Shown: piece by piece, positions 1 through 6,879 of the stretch
How positions within the stretch are numbered: the first letter of the stretch is position 1
Layout: each line of letters opens with the position of its first letter
Source: Hyunsoonleella jejuensis
GTDB taxonomy: Bacteria > Bacteroidota > Bacteroidia > Flavobacteriales > Flavobacteriaceae
Assembly: GCF_900111025.1 (NCBI RefSeq)
Contig: NZ_FOFN01000002.1
Coordinates: 1 to 64,000, forward strand
Length of the DNA stretch: 64,000 bases
Reading direction: 5' to 3'
Notes under the pieces: generated by a model
What the model was told of the DNA's origin: nothing
The model's input: the letters and a program-made list of their open reading frames with translations, nothing else
Database searches by the model: none
Made by a program: the position numbers and the translations under genes

Positions 1-66
1 GCCTTTGCTATTGCAAAAAGTGGATTGCCTTATGATGAGAACTTTGTTTCAAAATTAGCTCAATAA
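1..66 (+). CDS. C-terminal end of an unidentified protein (5' cut by window edge)
   Basis: An open frame enters from the left edge and ends at TAA 64-66. It encodes 21 residues ending DENFVSKLAQ. The composition looks like ordinary flavobacterial coding sequence, but the tail is too short to recognise a family. If real, it is the last gene before the cassette array, transcribed towards it. It could also be chance, because an attC-like site for the third cassette would be expected to overlap this stretch. Confidence 0.4.
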   Translation, partial: AFAIAKSGLPYDENFVSKLAQ

Positions 67-91
67 TACTTGTTTTTTAACTCAGTTCTTT

Positions 92-383
92 GTTGGCGTT
101 AGTGTTTTTAATCTACGATCTGCTTTGGATCTGCTATTGCGACGGACTCATTTCTACGCATCAGTCGGCACAGGAGTAGAGCCGGCGTGCCTAGCCCAAT
201 TATAGTTCACCCGAATTTTGCGGGCAAGCGTGATGTCCGTTGCGTGCTGTTTATTTGGGTCTGGATTCGTGTTGATGAAAATTCGTTAGGCTTTTTGTCC
301 GCGTTGTTGGAAACTGATTTTAAAGGGTCCATTGAGAGCATTGTTTGCGTACTGCTACGACGCGTTGCAACATTAACGCCAAC
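92..383 (-). other. Third cassette-like unit, no convincing gene, distal site incomplete
   Basis: The unit is bounded by a 10-bp inverted pair, taacgccaac at 374-383 and gttggcgtta at 92-101, with further identity just outside (12 of 13 bases). The interior is visibly more GC-rich than the AT-rich neighbours. The largest minus-strand ATG frame inside it is a 44-codon frame at 341-207, with no recognisable similarity. The sequence beyond 92 does not resemble the arms of the two complete repeats. The unit therefore either ends in a diverged site or was truncated when the array was joined to the flanking chromosome. It could be a non-coding cassette. Confidence 0.45.
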
Positions 384-511
384 GGTTTTGTGTATGATTT
401 CGTTGCGTGGTTTAAGCACTAAATTTAGCAAATAAATCACAGATAGAAAGTCCGCGAGGACTTTCGTAAGTAGGCTATAACTAGCAATGAATTATACACG
501 TTGTTGTGCTT
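374..511 (-). repeat. attC-like site 2 (end of the DUF6090 cassette)
   Basis: This is an imperfect inverted repeat of 138 bp. The outer core boxes are gttgtgctt (503-511) and taacgccaac (374-383). The inner arms are 390-406 and 484-499; they pair along their whole length on the plus strand with two G-T wobbles and one unpaired base. The same two wobble positions occur in site 1. A secondary hairpin lies at about 446-466 (gaaagtcc / ggactttc). The outer boxes are not complementary to each other, but each matches the adjacent cassette end, as expected for attC sites after cassette insertion. Confidence 0.75.
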
Positions 512-514
512 TCG

Positions 515-1273
515 TTATTTTTTATCGTAATTCTCTATTGCTAATAATAATTCATTTCCAAAAGTTACTTGTTCTTTATAGAAACTTGTCAAGTCGGCAG
601 TAAATAAGAAACCTCTATATAAAAGGGACAATACAATATCATTTCCTTTATGCTCACAAAGTTCATCTGTATAATTCCCAACAACTTCATTAAGTTTTTG
701 ATTTGGCCTTTTTTCAAGTTCAATCCATTCTGAAAAGAAGCCACTTTTGTGTAATTCTAAATCCAAATCATTTGCCCAAACTTGTAGACTTGTTTCCTCA
801 AATATAACTTTATCTACTGCATTGTAATAATTGTAAATCAGTTCTTCAACTTTTGGATTGTCAAGATGTTGTAAATAACCAGAATTCTTTAACGATTCAA
901 ATCCACTACGATTATAATTCAAGGGTTGCTCAATAATCATAACAAATACAGCAGAGGTTATGGCTTTTTGGTCATTCCAGTTTTTATTTGAAATCAATTC
1001 TGTTGCATTAGCACACAATTGTGATTGTTCAGTTCGTGTTTTAATCATAAGCTCACTAACTTTTAAATCACTTTCTACATTTTTAGCAATTTTATCTAAA
1101 TAATTTTTGAGTGCTTGTTTTTCATTTCTGACTTGATTTTGATTATTTACTTGAAGCGCAATTAAAATCCCAATAACAACAAGGATAATTTCTCCGATTG
1201 CATAAATCAAGTACTTACTGAATTTGTTTTCAGTCAGCATTTTTTGTCTAATTTTTCTAAAGAATTTTATCAT
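515..1273 (-). CDS. DUF6090 family membrane protein (cassette gene 2)
   Basis: The protein has 252 residues. The N-terminus has the DUF6090 hallmark: a short basic amphipathic start (MIKFFRKIRQKML), a conserved ENKFSKYLIYAIGEI stretch, and one transmembrane helix at about residues 22-42 (ILVVIGILIALQVNN). About 200 residues follow that are probably extracytoplasmic and helical. The family is widespread in Flavobacteriia and its function is unknown. The gene starts 23 nt inside the cassette boundary and its stop lies 4 nt from the repeat, so it fills the cassette. No promoter of its own is evident. The family assignment rests on the N-terminal pattern and the function is unassigned. Confidence 0.8.
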   Translation of the reverse strand: MIKFFRKIRQKMLTENKFSKYLIYAIGEIILVVIGILIALQVNNQNQVRNEKQALKNYLDKIAKNVESDLKVSELMIKTRTEQSQLCANATELISNKNWNDQKAITSAVFVMIIEQPLNYNRSGFESLKNSGYLQHLDNPKVEELIYNYYNAVDKVIFEETSLQVWANDLDLELHKSGFFSEWIELEKRPNQKLNEVVGNYTDELCEHKGNDIVLSLLYRGFLFTADLTSFYKEQVTFGNELLLAIENYDKK

Positions 1274-1295
1274 TGGTTAGCGGTTTCTGATAATG

Positions 1296-1428
1296 AAGCA
1301 CAACGGTTTTGTGTATGGCTCGTTGCGGAAAATCAGCTATGATTTTCCGCCGTAACCGAAAGATAGCAAATTGCAATGAATTCCGATTAGGAATTCAGCC
1401 GCAATGAGCTATACACGTTGTTGTAAAC
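1296..1428 (-). repeat. attC-like site 1 (end of the exonuclease-BRCT cassette)
   Basis: This is a 133-bp structured repeat between the two cassette genes. The inner arms 1311-1328 and 1399-1416 match at 16 of 18 positions as inverted repeats. Both differences are G-T wobbles when the plus strand (the cassette bottom strand) folds, but A-C mismatches on the other strand. The outer boxes are gttgtaaac (1420-1428) and aagcacaac (1296-1304). Two further hairpins lie inside: 1327-1349 (ggaaaatc / gattttcc) and 1378-1396 (gaattcc / ggaattc). Flanks and arms are nearly identical to site 2 while the centre differs, as in VCR-type attC sites. Confidence 0.75.
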
Positions 1429-1437
1429 TGTGCTTTT

Positions 1438-2298
1438 TTAGTCATTTGTAATTGCTATAAAATCTTTCTCGGATAATATTCTAATGTCAGTTCCTTTTTC
1501 AATTAGTTCTTCAGCTTTTCGGTGTTTTGAACTTTTGGAATAACCTGCGAGTTTTGTTGTGTCCTGAATTCCAACTACAAGCATTGTTGTTTTTTTACTC
1601 ACGGAATTTCCAACATTACAGCCTAATTCAGATGCTAATTTTCCTGCTTCTGTTCTTGGCATTGATAAAGCTCCAGTAAAAACAATATTTTCTCCGTAAA
1701 GAGGTCCATTAGGATTTCCGTCTAATTTTATACTTGTGGAACCGCTTGCGTAAATATTAATGGGTTTTCTTACTCTCGAAATCCAATCCGTTAAATTCAT
1801 TTCGCTTTTGTCGAATGCTTGAAGCATTACTTTTCCAGTTGCAATTGCATCTTCGAGGGCATTATGATGTTCAAATTCAATTCCTAAATGGTCAGCAACA
1901 TTGGCAAGTCCATAACCAGAGTAAGCAAACTCTTCCCAAGTCCGTCTCACGATTTTTGCTGAATCAAGCCAATTAGTTTCTATTAAATCCAATTCGTAAA
2001 GTTCGCACGCACGATTGATTGCAATTCTGTCAAATGGCATATGATGTCCGACTACTTTATTTTCCAGAACCTCTTTTAATTTCGGATAAACTTGGTCAAA
2101 AGTCGGTGAGCCTTGAACCATTTCTTCTGTAATTCCGTGAATTGAAATGTTCATTCCGTCGAAGTAATCGTCTGGGTCAATCAGCGATTCCCATTTTTCG
2201 GTTAGCTCTCCGTTTTCGAATTTGGCAAGTCCGATTTGACAAATACTTGAATAGTCCGCATTGGCTGTTTCAACATCTAAAACGTAAAATTCATTCAT
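1438..2298 (-). CDS. DnaQ-type 3'-5' exonuclease with C-terminal BRCT domain (cassette gene 1)
   Basis: The protein has 286 residues. Residues 3-165 form a DEDDh exonuclease fold: D8 and E10 (LDVETA), D90 in the VGHHMPFD motif, H145 and D150 (HHNALEDA). Residues 198-284 form a BRCT domain of the ligase / polymerase-epsilon type (GENIVFTGAL, KTTMLVVG). Similar proteins are annotated as exonucleases or epsilon-like subunits and probably trim DNA 3' ends in repair. All catalytic residues are present. It is the first cassette behind the putative attI; the start at 2298 lies 24 nt inside the cassette boundary and the stop 10 nt before site 1. A second in-frame ATG lies 4 nt away in another frame and is not used. 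Its cellular role is unknown. Confidence 0.85.
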   Translation of the reverse strand: MNEFYVLDVETANADYSSICQIGLAKFENGELTEKWESLIDPDDYFDGMNISIHGITEEMVQGSPTFDQVYPKLKEVLENKVVGHHMPFDRIAINRACELYELDLIETNWLDSAKIVRRTWEEFAYSGYGLANVADHLGIEFEHHNALEDAIATGKVMLQAFDKSEMNLTDWISRVRKPINIYASGSTSIKLDGNPNGPLYGENIVFTGALSMPRTEAGKLASELGCNVGNSVSKKTTMLVVGIQDTTKLAGYSKSSKHRKAEELIEKGTDIRILSEKDFIAITND

Positions 2299-2321
2299 TG
2301 GTTTTTGGTTTGGTCAGCATT

Positions 2322-2355
2322 GTTTACAACTCGTATATATATACAGTTAATACGA
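2322..2355 (-). other. Putative attI-type insertion site next to the recombinase gene
   Basis: This is the boundary of the first cassette (gtttacaac, 2322-2330), directly followed on the recombinase side by a 6-bp perfect inverted repeat tcgtat (2331-2336) / atacga (2350-2355) around an AT-rich spacer. Two short inverted boxes beside the crossover core resemble a simple recombinase-binding site. The sequence lacks the long arms of sites 1 and 2, as expected of an attI rather than an attC. Assignment depends on the cassette-boundary logic and is inferred. Confidence 0.45.
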
Positions 2356-2428
2356 AGATAGAAAATTTGTGCAAATTATTCTAATCTAGCTGTACATGCT
2401 GTACTACAAGTTTTCAACAGTCATGCAT

Positions 2429-2468
2429 TTTGTATATCAAATTTGTTATTTTTGCATGGTTTGATATA
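2429..2468 (+). promoter_or_regulatory. Putative recombinase promoter with overlapping inverted repeat
   Basis: TATTTTTG at 2447-2454 fits the Bacteroidota -7 box TAnnTTTG, 27 nt before the ATG. A TTTG at 2429-2432 could be the -33 box, but the 14-bp spacer is short. A perfect 9-bp inverted repeat, tatatcaaa (2433-2441) and tttgatata (2460-2468), brackets the -7 box and would suit a repressor or autoregulatory operator. The proposal rests on sequence only. Confidence 0.4.
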
Positions 2469-2480
2469 TAAAATACCCGT

Positions 2481-3548
2481 ATGGTTTTACAGAATTATAC
2501 TTTTGAGCCTAATGTGCTTCGCCAGAAAAAAATAATCTTAATAAAGTTTGATTTTAACGAGCGTTTAAAAAACGACCTACGAAAAAAATTTCCTTCCGCA
2601 AGATGGAGTAACACTAAAAAATCTTGGTACTTACCAGATTTACCTTCGGTGAGAACGGCGCTTAAATTAGAGGCACAAGATAGAATGTTAGAAAAAATTT
2701 CTATAATTCATCCTATAAACAAGGAAGCTTATGGCAATCTGCACAAACAACTTACACTTAAAAAATATAGCAGCAACACAAAGCGCATGTATATGAGCGA
2801 GTTTCTGCATCTCTTAAGTTTGTTAGGAGACTTTTTTGTAGATGATTTATCGCCTAAACGCCTTAAGGATTACTTTTTATATTGTGTAAAGGTGGAAAAA
2901 ATGAGTGAGAGAAAGCTTAATGGGAAAATTAACGCTATAAAATTTTACTTTGAGCAAGTATTGCACCGCCCTAAAATGTTCTTTGATATTCCCAGACCCA
3001 AGAAACCTATTACCTTGCCTAAAATGTTAAGTAAATATGAAGTAAAAAAAATACTCCTTGTTACATCAAACCTTAAGCATAAAATTGCCTTAAAGCTATC
3101 TTATGGCATGGGACTTCGGGTATCTGAGGTTGTAAACTTAAAAATTAAGGATATAGATAGCAAACGCATGCTAGTGCATGTAAGAGGGGCAAAGGGCAAA
3201 AAAGATCGTTACGTGCCCTTACCTAAAAGTTTGCTTAAAGACCTTAGGGAATATTACATTTCTTATAAACCAAAAGTATTTCTTTTAGAAGGGCAATATG
3301 GCGGAGCCTATGCAAAATCTAGTGTGCAACAAGTTTTTAAAACAGCCATGAAGAAAGCAAGAATTAAAAAAGATATAGGCATACATGGTTTACGCCACTC
3401 TTATGCAACCCATTTGTTGGAATCTGGTGCCGATATGCGTTTTATACAAGAATTGTTAGGGCATAATTCTATAAAAACAACGCAGGTATATACAAAGGTA
3501 ACCACCCAAGCACTTCATAAAGTTATTAGCCCGCTAGATACCCTTTAA
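2481..3548 (+). CDS. Tyrosine recombinase of the integron-like element
   Basis: The protein has 355 residues. Residues 10-60 form a small N-terminal domain with the RWSNTKKSWYLPD pattern seen in some Bacteroidota integrases. Residues 85-165 are the core-binding SAM-like domain. Residues 180-350 are the catalytic domain, with R213 (GLRVSE), K238 or K240 (GAKGKKDR), H302 and R305 (HGLRHSYATH), H328 (LLGHNS) and nucleophile Y337 (TTQVYTKV). The C-terminus (VISPLDTL) resembles the end of IntI proteins. The stretch between KDRYVPLP and the HxxR box is only about 55 residues, so the IntI-specific insert (about 40 residues in IntI1) is missing. It diverges from the cassette array, as intI genes do. 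It is certainly a tyrosine recombinase; its role as the cassette recombinase is inferred from position. Confidence 0.85.
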   Translation: MVLQNYTFEPNVLRQKKIILIKFDFNERLKNDLRKKFPSARWSNTKKSWYLPDLPSVRTALKLEAQDRMLEKISIIHPINKEAYGNLHKQLTLKKYSSNTKRMYMSEFLHLLSLLGDFFVDDLSPKRLKDYFLYCVKVEKMSERKLNGKINAIKFYFEQVLHRPKMFFDIPRPKKPITLPKMLSKYEVKKILLVTSNLKHKIALKLSYGMGLRVSEVVNLKIKDIDSKRMLVHVRGAKGKKDRYVPLPKSLLKDLREYYISYKPKVFLLEGQYGGAYAKSSVQQVFKTAMKKARIKKDIGIHGLRHSYATHLLESGADMRFIQELLGHNSIKTTQVYTKVTTQALHKVISPLDTL

Positions 3549-3639
3549 TTTAAGTTATTAGGGATATAGGCATCCTTAAAACTTTTGCTGCGAAATTAAT
3601 TTAAAGCTAATAAAAGTGATGTTTGGCTGTATAAAAAAC

Positions 3640-4707
3640 TTACAACCACTTTTTGCGTTTAAAATAATAGAGTAGCCCAAGAAAAATAAGAACCATAACG
3701 CCCCACACAACAAAGTACCCATATTTAGATTGTAATTCTGGCATATACTGAAAATTCATGCCATAAATACCTGCGATAAAAGTGAGCGGAATAAAAATAG
3801 AGGCCATAATGGTAAGCACCTTCATTACTTCGTTCATTTTATTGCTAATAGTGGTCATATACATATCCATTAAACTCCAAATCATTTCACGATAAATATC
3901 AATATTTTCTGAGACTTGAATAAGATGGTCATAGATATCCCTAAAGTAAGTAAGTGTTTTGGCATGTATGAGGTTGCTTTCATTTTTTTCTATACGGTTA
4001 AGCACCTCCCGTAATGGAAATATGGCGCGACGCACTCTAAGTATTTCTCGTTTTAACTCTTGAATGCTTCTACTGGCATCTTCTTCAATTTGGCCCGAGA
4101 AGATTTTAGTTTCAAAATCCTCAATTTTATCCCCAAGTACTTCTATTACGCCAAAATAATGATCAACTATTGCATCAATAAGGGTATATAACAAATAGTC
4201 GGCATCCATAGTTCGTACACGCCCTTTGGCATGACGAATACGATCTCTAATGGCATCAAACACATCACCTTCTGCTTCTTGAAACGTTAGCACGTAATTT
4301 TTACCTAAAATAAAGCTTACTTGCTCCGATACTATAGTTTTAAATTCATCATAATACAGCATTTTTAGTACAACGAATAGATAGTCATCATACTCATCTA
4401 TTTTTGGACGTTGGGCGATATTCACAATATCTTCCATTACTAGTGGGTGAATATTGTAGTTGGTCCCAAGTTTTTCAATATCATTTACATAATTGAGACC
4501 GTTTATATTTAACCATGTAACAGAATCTGAATGCACGAACTCAAAGCTTTCCTCAATACTTTGAAGTTCTTTTTCGGTGCAATTTTCTTTGGTATAATCA
4601 AAAGCCTCAAGAACCAGTTTAGATTTAGAACGTTCTCCAGTATAAACTACACTCCCCGGGATTTGTCCTAGCTTTTTTTTAGACCTATAGATTCTTTTTC
4701 TTGGCAT
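3640..4707 (-). CDS. corA: Magnesium/cobalt transporter CorA
   Basis: The protein has 355 residues, normal for the CorA/MIT family. A long cytoplasmic helical domain is followed by two C-terminal transmembrane helices (about residues 294-314 and 328-348). The diagnostic GMN signature is present between them (IAGIYGMNFQYMPEL). It is expected to form a homopentameric Mg2+/Co2+ channel in the inner membrane. It is the last gene of a run of minus-strand genes, 31 nt after the MscS-like gene, and may share ion-homeostasis expression with it. The C-terminal basic tail (FKRKKWL) is typical. Confidence 0.93.
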   Translation of the reverse strand: MPRKRIYRSKKKLGQIPGSVVYTGERSKSKLVLEAFDYTKENCTEKELQSIEESFEFVHSDSVTWLNINGLNYVNDIEKLGTNYNIHPLVMEDIVNIAQRPKIDEYDDYLFVVLKMLYYDEFKTIVSEQVSFILGKNYVLTFQEAEGDVFDAIRDRIRHAKGRVRTMDADYLLYTLIDAIVDHYFGVIEVLGDKIEDFETKIFSGQIEEDASRSIQELKREILRVRRAIFPLREVLNRIEKNESNLIHAKTLTYFRDIYDHLIQVSENIDIYREMIWSLMDMYMTTISNKMNEVMKVLTIMASIFIPLTFIAGIYGMNFQYMPELQSKYGYFVVWGVMVLIFLGLLYYFKRKKWL

Positions 4708-4738
4708 TTTACAATGGTTAGTCTAAAGATAAACAAAT

Positions 4739-5296
4739 TTAAACAGCATCTGCACCATCGTCGTCAGTGTTTTCACTTTCAATGGCATCTTTTTCAACCA
4801 ATGTTACTGCTTTTTGGAGCATGAGGTTATTAGGATAAGTAACCAAATCTCCGTTTTCTAATCTTAAATGGAGTTGAAAAGCCCTAATATCTTCAATTAT
4901 GGCTGTTACAGGAAAATCCTTGTCGTGAATAGCAATTTTATCGCCTACTTTATAAGGGAAATTAAAGAACATAATAATGCCAGAGGTTACGTTACTTAAA
5001 ATAGACCAAATAGCAAAAAGCGCAATACCTAGAATGGCAAAAACAGAGGAAAATATAACGGCTATGTCCTGGAATTGTGCACCAAATACAAAACACTCAA
5101 TTAAAACACCAATAATAAGTAACGATACACTCACATACCTGCGCATTAACCGTATTCTAGCATCGTTTATACCGCTTTTTCTGCCTATTTGTTGTATAAG
5201 CGTATTGGTTAGTAAACCAATAATAAGTAAAACAACGATTACAATACCAGTTTTTATAAATTGCGTCTGGTACGTTTCAAAAAATTTAATAATCAT
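4739..5296 (-). CDS. Small MscS-like mechanosensitive channel protein
   Basis: The protein has 185 residues. Three predicted membrane helices lie at about residues 13-35, 55-75 and 80-110. They are followed by the MscS beta domain with the typical FPYKVGDKIAI and VTYPNNLMLQKAV patterns. It is much shorter than E. coli MscS (286 residues) and lacks most of the C-terminal cytoplasmic cage, as do many small flavobacterial homologues. It probably releases osmotic pressure or conducts small ions. It sits between a lipoprotein gene and corA on the same strand. The family call is firm; gating function is inferred. Confidence 0.85.
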   Translation of the reverse strand: MIIKFFETYQTQFIKTGIVIVVLLIIGLLTNTLIQQIGRKSGINDARIRLMRRYVSVSLLIIGVLIECFVFGAQFQDIAVIFSSVFAILGIALFAIWSILSNVTSGIIMFFNFPYKVGDKIAIHDKDFPVTAIIEDIRAFQLHLRLENGDLVTYPNNLMLQKAVTLVEKDAIESENTDDDGADAV

Positions 5297-5332
5297 AATT
5301 AAGGGTAAATATGATACAAAGATACACGCAAA

Positions 5333-6256
5333 TTAGTTTAATTGTAATGTATCTCTTAAAACTTCACTAGCATTATCATTTTTTTGCCAATAAGGAGATT
5401 TTAGGGTTTTTAATTTACTCGCCGTAGTCGTCATGGTTTTAGGGCCACTCTTAAATGTTTCTTTCCATCCCAAAACCTCATAAGGGAATGTAGGATTAAA
5501 ATTAATAATTAAAGTTCTGCCCAAACTTCCGTAAGTTAAGGCATAACTATTATTCGTTAGTGTTGCGCTGGCAATATAAGGTTTAATGGTTTTATGTTTC
5601 ATCCGTAAATACTCAAACGATGGTATAATGCTTATATCTCCAGTAGGTAGCGATTTAGGATTAATGCGTAACTGGGTCCATAATTCGTTCTCCAATATGG
5701 TTTTTTCAAGTTTGAAGTTTTTATCGGCTTCCCCTTCAAAATATGAATGCGACATAATATTGAATTGCTCCCTGTTGTTCAGTTGTGCATATATCTGCCC
5801 GCACCATTCCTGAATAGAACTTGATAGTTTTAAAGCATGCTGATTATTAGCAACCGGATAGAACGTACTTTGCATTATAGAATAGGGGTAAATGCCGGTA
5901 TTAAATTTTTTGGTGGCATTAAGTTTTAATACAGGAATGTTTGTAGCATTCTGGTTATTTGCCTTTACCTGAACGTCTGGAAGAAAATCCTCGGTAACAT
6001 AAATTAAAACTGCTTTTCCGTCTCGCATTTCACCATAGCGTGCCTGTTCTAATGTATAGGATGAAATTTCCGCTTCGCCTGCATACCAATAATCTTTAAA
6101 TTCCTGAGATAAGGGTTCCGCTACTTTTGTATGTTGTTGTGTGCTATTTGAAGCTAAGAGATGGTCGGTTTTTTTAACTTTTTTACAACTTTGAAGTGTG
6201 GCTAGCGCAGAGATAAGTACGCACGTAATTGTGCCTAATACAGCAATCTTTTTCAT
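5333..6256 (-). CDS. Conserved flavobacterial lipoprotein of unknown function
   Basis: The protein has 307 residues. The N-terminus is a lipoprotein signal with a cysteine after LATLQS (around residue 24). The mature part contains ISSYTLEQARYGEMRDGKAVLIYVTEDFLPDVQ, unlike any enzyme family I can name. Homologues next to maf are sometimes mislabelled septum formation inhibitor because of that neighbour; this protein has no Maf motifs. It lies 32 nt downstream of maf on the same strand, so it is probably co-transcribed. It is likely anchored in the periplasm or outer membrane. Confidence 0.75.
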   Translation of the reverse strand: MKKIAVLGTITCVLISALATLQSCKKVKKTDHLLASNSTQQHTKVAEPLSQEFKDYWYAGEAEISSYTLEQARYGEMRDGKAVLIYVTEDFLPDVQVKANNQNATNIPVLKLNATKKFNTGIYPYSIMQSTFYPVANNQHALKLSSSIQEWCGQIYAQLNNREQFNIMSHSYFEGEADKNFKLEKTILENELWTQLRINPKSLPTGDISIIPSFEYLRMKHKTIKPYIASATLTNNSYALTYGSLGRTLIINFNPTFPYEVLGWKETFKSGPKTMTTTASKLKTLKSPYWQKNDNASEVLRDTLQLN

Positions 6257-6288
6257 AAGAGTCTATTTTTTGTAAAATTACAAACTAG

Positions 6289-6879
6289 CTAAAGGTCCGC
6301 AATGGTATTTAACGTTTTGTAAACAAGGTGAACAGGAAGCCCCATAACGTTAAAATACGAGCCTTCTATTTTGGTAACGCCTATTTGCCCAATCCAATCT
6401 TGTATACCATACGCACCAGCTTTATCAAAGGGTTCACAAGTGCTGATGTAATACTCAATTTCTTCATCCGTAAGCCGTTTAAACGTTACTTTGGTAATAT
6501 CATGCAGTGTTTTTTCGTACTGTGGCGTTGTAAAGCACACCGATGTAATTACTTCATGAGTGGCATTGCTCAAGGATTTTAAAATTGAAAACGCTTCGTC
6601 TTCATTTCGAGGTTTCCCTAAGGCTTTATCTTGATGCCAAACAATGGTATCGCTCGTAATAAGTATATCGTTGGGCTGTAGTTCATTTTTAAACGGTAAC
6701 GCCTTGAGCTGTGCTAAATAATTACTTATTTCAAAATGGGTTAAACGTGCGGGATATTCTTCTTCTACGGGTTTCAATCGTATCTCAAAAGCAACATCTA
6801 AATCTTTAAAAAAAGCCTGACGTCTCGGAGATTGAGACGCTAAAATAATATGATGATGTTTGAGTTTTTCTTTGAGCAT
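6289..6879 (-). CDS. maf: Maf family nucleotide pyrophosphatase
   Basis: The protein has 196 residues from ATG 6879 and hydrolyses non-canonical or modified nucleoside triphosphates to monophosphates (house-cleaning). The N-terminal ILASQSPRR phosphate-binding motif, the SDTIVW motif and the KAGAYGIQ stretch are present. The frame is open 60 nt further upstream, but that extension runs back inside the upstream prenyltransferase gene. The ATG at 6879 overlaps that gene's TAA by one base (TAATG), indicating translational coupling. The length fits the family. Confidence 0.92.
   Translation of the reverse strand: MLKEKLKHHHIILASQSPRRQAFFKDLDVAFEIRLKPVEEEYPARLTHFEISNYLAQLKALPFKNELQPNDILITSDTIVWHQDKALGKPRNEDEAFSILKSLSNATHEVITSVCFTTPQYEKTLHDITKVTFKRLTDEEIEYYISTCEPFDKAGAYGIQDWIGQIGVTKIEGSYFNVMGLPVHLVYKTLNTIADL

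Larger units (their letters stand above)
92..3548. mobile_element. Integron-like element: recombinase gene plus a cassette array on the opposite strand
   Basis: A tyrosine recombinase gene (2481-3548, +) diverges from two single-gene units on the minus strand, each followed by a structured repeat of 133-138 bp. Unit boundaries show integron logic. The leading end of unit 1 (2322-2330, gtttacaac) is the inverse of the start of its repeat (1420-1428, gttgtaaac). Unit 2 pairs 1296-1304 (aagcacaac) with 503-511 (gttgtgctt). Unit 3 pairs 374-383 (taacgccaac) with 92-101 (gttggcgtta). Only GTTG is shared between pairs; the remaining bases are unit-specific. Genes start 22-24 nt inside the boundary and stop 4-10 nt before the repeat, as in compact integron cassettes. 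The recombinase is not a canonical IntI, so calling this an integron is inference. Confidence 0.75.

Noticed and set aside
1-101. A full third attC-like site at the left edge
   Set aside because: Only the opening core box (92-101) fits. The arms of sites 1 and 2 are not present, and a short coding-like tail occupies 1-66.
187-440. Overlapping open frames on both strands (82 and 77 codons) and a 44-codon ATG frame at 341-207
   Set aside because: They lie in the GC-rich third unit; the two longer ones run into attC-like site 2, overlap each other and show no recognisable protein features.
2481-3548. Calling the recombinase IntI
   Set aside because: The IntI-specific insert before the HxxR box is absent, so only a general tyrosine recombinase call is supported.
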